This document shows positions 43,561 to 53,602 of a DNA stretch of 64,000 bases, one piece after another. The DNA comes from Flaccisagitta enflata (lineage: Eukaryota; Chaetognatha; Sagittoidea; Aphragmophora), in assembly GCA_965153355.1 (NCBI GenBank), contig OZ231127.1, positions 36,332,001 to 36,396,000 on the forward strand, written 5' to 3'. The position numbers were made by a program, and so were the translations under genes. A model generated the notes under the pieces. The model saw nothing but the letters and a program-made list of their open reading frames with translations. It was not told the DNA's origin and did not search any database. The stretch's first letter is position 1, and each line of letters starts with the position of its first letter.

Positions 43561-44350
43561 TTTTCATCGGCGACTTTTGCCACGCCACTACACCCTGCTT
43601 TGTTCATCTGTTTGTCGCAACACTTTCTACTTTTTCACAATTATGGGCGGTTTTTTAATTGCTGCTCCTACCCAAATGCATGGTTAGCCTTTTTCATTGC
43701 TGCCCCTGCCCATTACGCTGAGGAGAATACACTTTTTTTTCATGCAGGGACCCCGAGTAGGGCCCAGATTTTTTTATTTTCATGTAACTAACGTGTTCTA
43801 AAGCTTTTAGGACCATAGATGTTCTTGAACATTCATCATATTGCACTTGAAAAATGGCTCATCCTTAAGGGGGCCAAAATTTTAAAATCATTTTTCTTCA
43901 AAACTGATACCAGATTCAGATTCCTTGTAAAAAATTATATCAGATACTATATTTTCTTTTTTCAAAATTTTGTTTTTAAGCTGAAAAAATGCAATAAAAA
44001 ACTAAAAAGACCTTGTTTTTTAAAAATCCTTATTTTTGGAGGTTTTTTTGTATTTTTTCAGCTTAAAAGCAAAATTTTGAATAAATAAAATATAGTATCT
44101 GATTTAATTTTTTACAAGGAATCTGAATCTGGCATCAGATTTGAGGAAAAATGATTTTGAAATTTTGACCTTAAGGATGAACTATTTTTTAGGTGCAATA
44201 TGATGAATGTTTTAGAACATCTATGGCCCTGAAATTTTTAGAATACATCAGTTACATAAAAAAAAAAAATTTAGGGCCCTCTGGGTCCCAGCATGAAAAA
44301 AAGTGTATTCTCCTCAGCGTACTGCCCATACAGCTGTTGATAAATACCCA
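43561..44350 (-). mobile_element. Helentron-like element split by a palindromic insertion
   Basis: 3' part 43561-43713 (GGCGACTTTTGCCACGCC..., TGCTCCTACCCAAATG, GCCCCTGCCCAT) and a short remainder from 44322 (CTGCCCATACAGC), interrupted by 43714-44321. The 5' end is lost. Confidence 0.6.
43714..44321. mobile_element. 608-bp palindromic element, 8-bp duplication CTGCCCAT
   Basis: Terminal inverted repeats TACGCTGAGGAGAATACAC, exact over at least 19 bp. The arms pair for about 290 bp (ATTCAGATTCCTTGTAAAAA / TTTTTACAAGGAATCTGAAT). CTGCCCAT lies directly on both sides (43706-43713 and 44322-44329). hAT-like by duplication length. Its ends differ from those of the element at 22296. Confidence 0.85.
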
Positions 44351-44599
44351 ATTTTTTGTCGCATGTATGCGACTACGCTTTGTCCATCCATCCGTCTGTC
44401 CATCCATCCGTCTGTCCATCCATCCGTCTGTCCATCCATCCGTCAGTCTGTTGGTCCGTCACATTTACTTTTTTTATCAATTTTATTTTCTTGAGTCATT
44501 TTATTTTCTTAAGTCATATTAAGTCATTTAAAGGGTATACTAAGTCATTCTAAGTCATTATGTAAGTCTCGCACGCAACTTGTAGGTGTTGGCCTTGTT
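44351..44599 (-). mobile_element. Helentron-like short element, subfamily C
   Basis: TTTTTTGTCGCATGTATGCGAC hairpin, (CCATCCGTCTGT)n, AAGTCATTCTAAGTCAT repeats, CGCACGCAACTTGTAGGTGTTGGCCTTG end. Confidence 0.8.
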
Positions 44600-44623
44600 T
44601 CACAACAATAAGGGAATAAAAAA

Positions 44624-44766
44624 CAAGGCCGGATACACGGCAATACAGTCGCGGACAGTTGGGCAGGAGCAGAAGTGCGAAAACCGCCCGGAATTCAAAA
44701 ATGTGACCTACCGACTTTCCTACTGACCAACACGGCAAGTCCTAGAGTCGCGTGTCCGCGACTAAC
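44624..44766 (+). mobile_element. Helentron-like short element, subfamily A
   Basis: CAAGGCCGGATACACGGC start; 5' CAGTCGCGGACAG; 3' hairpin GAGTCGCGTGTCCGCGACTAAC. The 5' segment and the hairpin arm are exact complements over AGTCGCGGACA. Confidence 0.82.
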
Positions 44767-44799
44767 AAAACTCTGGAGAAGCGTAAAGCACCTTTTAAT

Positions 44800-45940
44800 C
44801 TGGGTTGGCAAGGTCATTTTAGCCATTTGAAAAAAGCCGGATTAAACTGGCTTGATTAAATTGGCTTTTTTCAAAAAATTTTGAAAAAAAACACACCGAA
44901 TGATGGCTTTTTCCAAACAATTTTTGAAAAAAACACAAAAAATCCAAATTCTACCTGAAACACCATAATTCCTAGAAAATGCCAGTTTGAATTCACTGGA
45001 ATACTGTTTTTCCATTAGCTATCTTTTTACCTGACATTCTCTGTTGCATTCTTGCAACTTTAAACCAATTTTCACAGTAAGATAGGTTATCACATCAGTG
45101 TAGTGGTTAGCACGACTGGACAACAAAGGTTAGTCTGTAAATCATTGAATCATTGTATTAGTTTTGCAAATTGAGTCATTGAATTAATCTATGTCCTCTT
45201 GCTACGCATATAATTTCATATACGAGTTTTCTGTTCTGATTTGAATTACAGGGGATGATGTTTCCCATTGCTGACCAGTGGGAAGCTGAGGCATCTCAAA
45301 AGCAAAATGTTAGCCTATTCACTTTCACTTCGTTATTAGGCAAGGTTCATTTTGGGCTTTTGAATAAATGCATAATTATCCAGTATCCAAGCGCTTTTCA
45401 TATTGCAGTTGCAAATTACAAACCAAATCTCATTCTTTTTACAAAATCAATCTGATTTTTTTCTTGGCATTATGTTATTTAAGTGAAAAGTTTCTTTAAG
45501 AATTCAGTTTTTCTCCAGAAGTCAGAATTGATAATGTTGTGGCTAGATTGGGTTTGGATTGATTTTGATAGATTGAAGATTAGGTTGTGGAAATCGTATG
45601 AAACTTGAAAAAACATGGGAAGCATATCTTTGGTGAATGTATAAATAATGTGATTGAATTATTATGAGCTCCATTGTATTTCCAAGTCATTGTGATTTTT
45701 ACCAAATCTGTATCTTATCAACTGTAATAAGTCATTTATTGTTAAGTTTGACAATATTTAGGAATTCTACTTGATATAATTATCATCCTGTCATGTTTAC
45801 AGTAAAAAGTGATGGTTTGAAAGTACATTTTTGGAAAAATCAGGCGTTTGAAAAAAACAGGATTTTAGCCAGTTTAATCCATTTAAGCCGGCTAAAATTA
45901 GCTTTTACCAAAAAAAATTTGTTTTTTTGCCAATCCAGAC
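44800..45940. mobile_element. Long palindromic element (low certainty)
   Basis: Outer inverted ends TCTGGGTTGGCAA / TTGCCAATCCAGA, with inner GCCGGATTAAACTGGCTT against AGCCAGTTTAATCC...AAGCCGGC. The flanks CCTTTTAA and CCTTTTTT could be a decayed 8-bp duplication. The interior (45060-45780) is unique and has no supported gene. Confidence 0.5.
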
Positions 45941-46203
45941 CTTTTTTTTGTCCCTTCGTTATATCTATCACTTTTCCTTTTCTTTTCTTTTCCATTTTGA
46001 CATTACCTTATTTTTCCAAGGGGGCCCCCCTTCACCAAAGGGCCCTAGACTAAAGTCTCTCAAGCCTACTAAATTGGGTCTGGCTCAGCCGCTATATATA
46101 ACATATTTAATCATCAAGAAAGGAAACCTGTCACAGAGCTTACATGGCCCACTAAAGCAATTAAATCCAAGATAAAAAGATTTTGTTTCCTGCCTCTTCA
46201 CAC

Positions 46204-46615
46204 TTTTTTATTCGCATGCTACGCGACTCTATACCCTTTTGTTGGTCGGTTGGTTGGTTAGTACCAATTTTACTTTTTAGTTATATTTATTACTTAAAAT
46301 CATCTTCAATCATTAGTCATTCCAAGTCATATTTAGTCATTCCAAGTCATATTAAGTCAAATCAAGTCATTACTCATTAAGTTATATCAAGTCATCAAGT
46401 CACATCAAGTCATATTCAGTTATATTAAGACATTAAGTTACATTAAGTCAATGAGGTAAATTTAGTCATTTAAGTCACTAAGTCAATTCTAAGTCATTTC
46501 AGGTCATCTTGAGTCATTTTAAGTCATTTCAGGCCATCGTGAGGCATTTTAAGTCAATTTAGGTTGTCTTAAGTTAGTTATGTCCCACTCGCGACCAGTA
46601 GGTGTTGACCTTGTT
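46204..46615 (-). mobile_element. Helentron-like element, subfamily C (long)
   Basis: TTATTCGCATGCTACGCGACTC hairpin, GGTCGGTTGGTTGGTTAG, about 25 copies of a roughly 10-bp AAGTCATTTT unit (46310-46570), ending GACCAGTAGGTGTTGACCTTG. Confidence 0.75.
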
Positions 46616-47920
46616 CTAATCATTTATAATCTAACGATCCCTTTCACTGATTTTGGCATCATATCATTGCTAAATAATGCAATATAATATTCCTTCCATC
46701 TCTTCCTAATCCACTTCTTGTCCCCTCAGTAATCTTCCCCAAAATGTTAGTAGTACTCTATAACATCAATTTTCCTACAATGTGAGTTTCCATTTACGGG
46801 TTCCTTGTGCTAGTGTAATTTCATGATCTTGTAATCATGCATTTATGTAAATTAGGACATAGTTACTTCCATAATTACCTTACAACCCTGATCAGCGCCC
46901 GACTAAGGTTTACTGACCTTGTTGATATTCACAGATTCATCCTTTCTCAGTAAGACAGCCTTGCTTTTTTATCCAATCTAAATCAACAGTAGTTGAAGAT
47001 TTAGAGAAGGTACAATACAGATACATTCAAATCCACAGTAGTAAGTCACCCGTGCGTGATCTAGAGATGCTTTAGTGCAGCTGTTTTCTCAAATGGCAGC
47101 GTCTAGTTATGCGTTAAAAGGAGAATTTGATGCAAATAGTCGCAAGAGCATTAGATGATTAACTGTACCCAATGCCCCTATGTCAGAATATGAGTGGATG
47201 AGGTGGTACTGGTTAGACAGGCAACAGCCTCGAGGGCACTATTGATCATGAAGTTTCTATATCTAGAATTTGGGCCTTAAGACGAGGATTTTGGCCTCAA
47301 AACTAGGTTTTGAGGCCTCAAGGCTTAGGTTTGGGTCTCGACGCTGAGATACATGCCTTGAGAATAGGATTTGGACCTGGAGACTTTGATTTGCGCCTCA
47401 AGATTTGAATGGGCCTTTAGACTTGAATTTGAGCCCTGTGACTAGGATTTGGACAGAGGGAGGAGGAAAAATTTCTCCGTTTGTGCAAGCATAAGTCAAA
47501 GGTACCCTGGGGGTACAATTCCTAGTCACGGAAAAAATGCGTTTCAACTCTTTTTTATCCAACGCGTCCAAGACAAGTCAACAGATGGATAGACGGATTA
47601 AGTTTTGTATTGTCGCGAGTCCGTGACTGAAAATCAATACACTGCTACTCATTTCTTATCAGCTTTATTATTGAGATTGACGCCACATCGAACAATCAAC
47701 GAAACTGCATAAGACTCACTCAGTATACATGTAAATTCATGGTGGATTTCATAGATAAAATGTTCACTTTTCAAACCTATAACAAGACGTAACAGCATGT
47801 AAATGGGCAAATATTGATCAAAGGTTTGAGGATCGTTGTGCACTTTTTATAAAACAAAAATCGACGATCACGGCACCTTAGGGCCCCCCATCGAAACACG
47901 AAGCAAGTGACCCAAATAGT
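46616..47920. other. Intergenic; minisatellite 47255-47460 and an element relic
   Basis: Degenerate GGGCCTTAAGACTAGGATTT units at 47255-47460 (inverted-arm family). A decayed Helentron-like 3' end is at 47520-47634 (GATGGATAGACGG, GTCGCGAGTCCGTGACTGAAAA). A minus-strand AATAAA at 47664-47669 could serve the gene downstream. Confidence 0.5.
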
Positions 47921-48005
47921 TCATATCTTCAAACCAAGCTTTTCCATGCATTGAATATGTGCTTGAATGAGGTCAGCGCAGGCCGTCTCCCCCTTCTCCG
48001 TCACG
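47921..48005 (-). CDS. COX17-like exon 3
   Basis: Acceptor TTTTCTTGCACAG. The first base completes Cys34; it then encodes VTEKGETACADLIQAHIQCM and EKLGLKI, stop TGA 47923-47921. This part is closest to COX17 (human VxEKGEEHCGHLIEAHKECM...). Confidence 0.82.
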
Positions 48006-49542
48006 CTGTGCAAGAAAAAAAAGGTTACTCATGAATTCGTTATCATTTGGTTCTATTCTTTTATTTTGGTGCTCCGGCGCCAACCCCCAATTCTAAGTGT
48101 TAACAACAGCTGTACGACTAAGCTTACCAAGCAGCCATGAGCTCCTTAGCTGGTAGACAGGGAGAATCAGCGGCTTCGACTTGTTCAACCTGGTGAAAAA
48201 ACAAAAACTAGATTTACAAGTTTCATACTCACGGATAGTAACGCCATGTTCGAGGTGAGTGCTCCGCCCCAATACCTGCACGGCAATACAGGCAAACGGT
48301 GCGAATTCATATCTTCCAAAAATAAAATCATCCTTGAAGCGATTTTTGAAAAAAAAAAGCAAAATTGTCTAGGATTTATATTTTTTTGCATAAAGATTGA
48401 ATTTGGTTGTCTTGACATCTTTATTGTTAGCAAATTCGTAATCGTCACAAAATTCCGTTTTTTCGATATGTCGCACTTAAGGGTTGAGAGAATTTTTAAT
48501 GGTCATTTTTTAGATCAATGTCACTGTCTCTCTCTCTCTCTTTCTCTTTATTTTTACGACTTTCTGCTAACGGCGACAGTCGTCTTTATTGGTAATCATT
48601 TCTTAGAAAACTAATCATGATCTTTCAACCGTAATTTTCTATAAACACATAGTGCGGCTTATCAAATGAAAAGAAATTCAATCAGGATGAAAAATCTTTT
48701 AATGAGTAAATGTCAAGATGACTCGATAACGTTTTGGTACAAAATCATGAAAAAGATTGTCCATTTCGTTTTTTGTTTTCTTTTTTAGAAGGAATTTGTT
48801 TTTTTTTGTTTTTTTGGCTGAACATGGTTCATAACCACTGAATGAACGTCCTCTGGACGAAGATGCAGCGGATCACTCACCTCGGTCCTGGCGTCACCTA
48901 CCAGGCGCAATGTATTGGATAAGAAATCAGAGCCCGAATCCGTTCCGCTATCTTTCAGCAAAGACAAGCTAGGTACTTACTTGCGTCAGTCCGTCCAACG
49001 GTAGCATTTTGGATTAAAAAGCTTCAAAATTACAGTCCCCGACTGGGGACTGTAATTTTTGAAGCTTTCTTGTCACGTAAACGCGACTCGAGAAGATACA
49101 CGACAAAAAAAAAAAAATCAAAAAAAAAAAAAAAAGAAACTTCAAAAAGAAAAAAAAATTTCAAAAAATTTTTTTAAAAAAAGAAAAAATTCAAAAAAAT
49201 TTCAAAAAAAAAAAAAATTTCAAAAAAAAAAATCAAAAAAAAATTTTCAAAATTTTTTTTTTGAAAAAATAATTGATGTCCATGATGGCATGCATACCTT
49301 AAAGTCCATGACGGCATACCTTAAAGTCCATGACGGCATACCTTAAAGTCCATGACGGCATACCCTATAGTCCATGACGGCATACCTTGAACATTAAACA
49401 CTGAAGTCCAAGAAGGCAAACCTTGGTCCTTGGAGTCCTTGACGGCAAACCTTTTCTTAGAGGAATAGCATGGGTTATTTTATGCAATATTAGCAATATC
49501 TGTTTTTAAAACAGTCCACGGGAAGAAAAAACACACACTGTC

Positions 49543-49583
<41 letters not shown>

Positions 49584-51201
49584 GTGTGTGTGTGTGTGTG
49601 CTCCCACAACAGTAATATATTACTACACAAATAAGTTTATATCTCATAAACCAGACTTCAGATTTAAATCGAATTTTGCAGGAGCTGTTTAATTGACATT
49701 ATTTACCTGTTTACTAAGTTTTAAAAAAATTCATAAACTTTTACTACCCTTTGCCTATGAAAACTGCTTAAGTCCTAGTAACATATTACTACATAAATAA
49801 GCTAATATCTCATAAACCAGGCTTCAGATTTAATTCGAATTTTGCAGGGGTTGTTTATTTACTACCCTTTACTTGTATACCAAATTAGATAAAAATTCAT
49901 AAACTTTTACTACCCTTTGCCTATGAAAACTGCTTAAGTCCTAGTAACATATTACTACATAAATAAGCTAATATCTTCTAAACCAGACTTCAGATTTAAT
50001 TCGAATTTTGCAGGGGTTGTTTATTTACTACCCTCTACTTGTATACCAAATTAAAAAAAAAATTCATAAACTTAAACTACCCTCTACCTATGTAAACCAC
50101 CTAAGTCCCAGCTAAATATTACTACAAAAAAAATAGGCAAAGGGTAGTAAAAGTTTATGAATTTTTCTGAAAATTGGTACACAAGCTCCCATTGACATAA
50201 TAATAACACTGGTAAAGTTTCATGAACTTCTGAAGTCTGGATCCAAAGATATGAGAAGGTCTTAAACCCACTCACTCACAAACAGACTTACACGATCAGG
50301 TCCACCTCATAGTCCACCGACGAAAACTGTTCGTCGGGGACAAAAAGCGGTTACTGCCCAGTGCCTAGTGGCCCATCAAGAATACAAGCTTAGTCAAAGG
50401 AAAGATAGCTATGGAAGGGTGAGTACAAAATCTTTACACCCATTGCCCCTATGTGAGTGTCTGTGGATGTGTGACGGTGAGAGGAGCAGCGGCCGCGAAG
50501 GGGCCAATCATTGGCCGCCAATGACCTTTGCTTAGTAATTGGAGGTTTTTGACTGGGATTTGAGCCGTAATGCTAGAATTTGAGCCATGAGGCTGGGATT
50601 TGAGCCATAAGGCTGGGATTTGAGCCATGAGGCTGGGATTTGAGCCATGAGGCTAGTAGGCTTCGCAGGGCTAGTTTTAAAGGAAAACAGAGGGAAATCA
50701 TAGATGAAAAAAGTGCGGAAGCATTTGTTGGAATTTTGTTGCTACGTGGCAGCTTTACAGAATTGGCACCCCGGTTGGGCAATAGGGTTAGAATTTAGGC
50801 CTTGGGACTAGGATTTGAGCCTCAAGCTTTGAAAGAGGTGGATAGACGGAGGAGGAGAAACTTCCCTTATGTGTGAAAGCATGGGTCATCGGCCCCTTCA
50901 GGGGCGCAGCCCATAAGTATGAAATGCATACTTCTAGTCGGGCTAGTGTTATGACATTTTTACCATAGTAGGCCAAAGGTGCAATGACTGCGGTTAAAAT
51001 TTCATCTCGCTTGCCCAACAAAATGTGGACCAGGTGTTTCGCGTGATCTGTTTCCATATCACTTCAGAGGTAAATAATATTGTGAGGCTACTGCCTAGTG
51101 CCCCTGCCCACCCTTCCGTGACTATTGTCAAGCCCTATTAGTTGTCGTCCCAAATTCATTACCTCCGCCGAAGCTGGGGCGACGCTTTCCGCACCGGACA
51201 T
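47921..51201 (-). CDS. COX17-like twin-CX9C protein (whole gene)
   Basis: Join on the minus strand of 51201-51163, 48189-48128 and 48005-47921: 186 nt, 61 residues, compared with 63 in human COX17. All junctions are GT..AG and in phase. COX17 delivers copper to SCO1/COX11 in the mitochondrial intermembrane space for cytochrome c oxidase assembly. The CHCH fold is present: C24-LPAKELMAA-C34 and C43-ADLIQAHIQ-C53, followed by the family tail MEKLGLKI (human MRALGFKI). The N-terminus MSGAESVAPASAE and acidic linker VEQVEAADSPC replace the KPCCAC copper site, so the adjacent Cys pair is missing. An alternative first exon at 49008-48982 (MLPLDGLTQ) also splices in phase. It may be a COX17 paralogue with a changed role. 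No gene symbol is given because the copper site is absent. Confidence 0.72.
48128..48189 (-). CDS. COX17-like exon 2
   Basis: 62 nt, acceptor TTTTTCACCAG, donor GCTTG|GTAAGC. Encodes VEQVEAADSPCLPAKELMAA plus two bases of Cys34. Confidence 0.8.
48982..49008 (-). CDS. Alternative first exon of the COX17-like gene (candidate)
   Basis: ATG then LPLDGLTQ and a perfect GTAAGT donor, phase 0, compatible with exon 2. It lies 11 bp from the composite element at 49020, which would then supply its promoter or 5' UTR. Confidence 0.35.
49020..50346 (+). mobile_element. Composite hairpin/minisatellite element, copy 2
   Basis: Same plan as 13386-16730: head hairpin 49020-49066, an A-rich tract (49105-49270), a different minisatellite (22-bp, 49283-49400), (CTGT)n(GT)n at 49541-49600, about three tandem 180-190 bp units (49610-50125), an inverted partial unit with GTACACAAGCTCCCATTGAC, and the terminal hairpin CCGACGAAAACTGTTCGTCGG (50317-50337) then GGACAAAAAG. 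Confidence 0.78.
49283..49400. repeat. 22-bp minisatellite
   Basis: Five to six copies of AAAGTCCATGACGGCATACCTT, decaying to 49450. Confidence 0.92.
50347..51162. other. COX17-like intron 1, minisatellite relics
   Basis: GGCTGGGATTTGAGCCATGA units at 50560-50655 and a Helentron-like fragment at 51090-51145 (GTGCCCCTGCCCACCCTTCCGTGAC). No exon seen. Confidence 0.55.
51163..51201 (-). CDS. COX17-like exon 1
   Basis: ATG at 51201-51199, MSGAESVAPASAE, donor GCGGAG|GTAATG, phase 0. The A/S/E-rich start is compatible with COX17 N-termini, which are poorly conserved. It is linked to exon 2 across about 3 kb by phase only. Confidence 0.55.
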
Positions 51202-52853
51202 TTTCAATCTTTTTAAATTCGGCCGAAGAGAAAAGTGTCCTTGAAACTTGTCCCCACGCAGCGGTTTGAATTTCAAATTTACAGAGAAGTTACAATCTGA
51301 AAGATCGAATAAATATTCAACGAGACGAAATAGAAGCAAATATTCTATGCAATTAACCGATGGCTGACATTCTGCAACAATTTGAACAATGGCAAATGTT
51401 GAAAACGGCACAGAAACAGTAGTAATGCGTCGGATAGCTTCAATGCACACGTTGGAAAAACGTGATCCACAATGTCAAGATAAGCTGAGTTCATTTTTTT
51501 CCTTATTCACTGAGTGGAAAGTTATATTATTCGCCCGTAGCTCGAGACGAAAGAAAAAAATGTGAGCTTACGTAACACTCATTCTCTTACTCGACTATCA
51601 TTCTCAGCCTCCTTCGAAAAATATCAGCGGCCGGCAGAGAAGCCAGACAACACGCATTTCTACTTTTAAGAACATTAAATCTGTAGAAAAAAACCTTGAA
51701 ATAGAATTTGTGTCCTTTAAGTTATCTCGATCCCTGAATTTAACATGTGTAATAATTGCTCAGTCACTTAGAGCGACTGTTGACACCGCATTGTCGATTC
51801 TGTATCCCACTAGTCGTTGGTGATGGACCAGTCAAATCGACTGCCACTCCAAGGAATAAAAACCTTTACAGTTATTTTATCTTTCACCAATTCATATTTC
51901 ACATTATTTCAGTCCGTGGAGTCAATTAGCCAAAGCCTATTAGGACAATGCGAGGGCAGTGGCGTAGTAACTACTTTTGTTATTAAACGAGGGCATTGAA
52001 GACAAGCCCAGCAGGCCAACCGTCGCGTGCTTTGTTTTGAAGTAACAACTGCATGCATACATAACCCTTTCCTACTTTCCTCCCCCTCCCCCATCCCTTT
52101 TGTCCTACATTCATTACGTCCATTCTTTCCAGCCTCCCTCTCTCTCTTTTGTCCTTCCTCCCCTCCAAGGCCTTGCAATATGTGTTGGGTATTGTGTTGG
52201 AATAATGACATTTTTAAGTATTGGCCCAATATGGGGTTATCCAAAACCCAATACCCAATAATTTCTTACAAAAATCAATAATTCAATTCTAGAAACACAT
52301 TTTTGGACCTTAGAATACACAAAAAAATCTAAAATTCAAAAATGTTACAGACCGACAGGTGGACTGACAACGCAAGGTGTAGTCGCGAGCATGCGACTAA
52401 AAAATATGTGATTTGAGTTACTGACTAAAAAACGCCATTATAACAACTGAAGCAAACACAAATGCATGGCAATACAGAAGACAATTTCACAAACTACTTT
52501 TAAACCATGTTAACTTGGTAAAAAAATTGTTTAATAAACAGAGTGCATAAAAAAAATAGTTTGAATCAAAACCCTGACAAGATTCAGGTCAAAACCTCGT
52601 TCTTAAAGACAGAAATATGTGAACCGATACAGTGGATCGTCTAAACCTGAGAAAGAGGAGGAGCACATTCAAGTAGATGTTAGTTTAGCAAATATAATAA
52701 GATTGTATAGGTCTAGCGCTAAACTACATTTTTTTGGGTTTTAATGTAAAAACACAGGAAATTTGAAATATCATAAATCTCGGCCGAAGAAGTTCCAAAT
52801 CATACGAAATTCTATCTATTAAAGTTGTCCTTAGGCTTATATCATGCACCATT
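51202..52853. other. Intergenic; Helentron-like 3' fragment at 52325-52403
   Basis: Upstream region of the COX17-like gene. The only clear repeat is the fragment GTTACAGACCGACAGGTGG...GGTGTAGTCGCGAGCATGCGACTAAAAA. No further exon. Confidence 0.5.
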
Positions 52854-53370
52854 CAGGTGTGTCAAAAAATAAAAAATATCTTTGATCAGATCATCCTCAT
52901 CAGAGAGTGTAAACAAACAAATTTTAAGACTTTTACCGTTTTTATTTTTTCAAATTTCAGTCATCTTCCGTTTTTTTAGGGCAGGAAAAGATTGTCCAAA
53001 ATATATATACTTCCAGAGTCTCTACCTAGTTTTGTTGAAAATAAGACCCAAAACTTCAATAAAGATTATCAAATTCTATTTCTTTATATGATTTTGGTGG
53101 TAAAAAAACAACTTTTACCTAATCCCAACTAGAAATCGAAGCATGGTATTTAAATGGATATTTTTTTTACATTTTTGAACAATTATTCTGATATGAAATC
53201 AATAACACAACAATATACAAATTAACGCTAAAAAGGGGTTTTGGAAAAAACGGAAGATGACTGAAATCTAAAAAAATAGAAATGGTAAAAGTCTTAAAAT
53301 TTGTTTGTTTACACACCCTGATGAGGATGATCTGATCAAAGATACTTTCTTATTTTTTGACACACCCGAA
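52854..53370. mobile_element. 517-bp palindromic element flanked by TGCACCATT
   Basis: Ends CAGGTGTGTCAAAAAATA and its complement with one change. The arms pair through GATCAGATCATCCTCATCAG and GACTTTTACC...CAGTCATCTTCCG. TGCACCATT occurs on both sides (52845-52853 and 53371-53379). hAT-like. Confidence 0.75.
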
Positions 53371-53528
53371 TGCACCATTGTCAACCCTTCAGCCTAATCA
53401 TCACAGAAAGAAGATATTTTTCTACATGTCCAAAGAAATAGGCTCCCAGTAATCCCAGTATGCACAAGGCGTATCGTCACCACTGTACATCAAAGGTCGA
53501 TGACTTGAGTTCTCCGAAATAACCACGA

Positions 53529-53560
53529 TATAAAAGAGAAACCGTCGATCAAGTGTCAGA
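53529..53560 (+). promoter_or_regulatory. TATA box and initiator
   Basis: TATAAAAG at 53529-53536 with a TCAGAG initiator-like motif whose A (53558) is 29 bp downstream of the first T, a textbook core-promoter spacing. The first ATG follows at 53603. Confidence 0.55.
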
Positions 53561-53602
53561 GAGCAACAAACGTATATCCGTGAAAAGCTTCTCACTTTGA
53601 AA

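Noticed and set aside
45246-45311. Exon MMFPIADQWEAEASQKQN
   Set aside because: Acceptor-like TTACAG but weak donor, inside a palindromic repeat, no partner exon.
48785-48967. Exon encoding KDSGTDSGSDFLSNTLRLVG in the COX17-like gene
   Set aside because: It has a donor-like GAG|GTGAGT, but no acceptor that keeps frame with either first exon.
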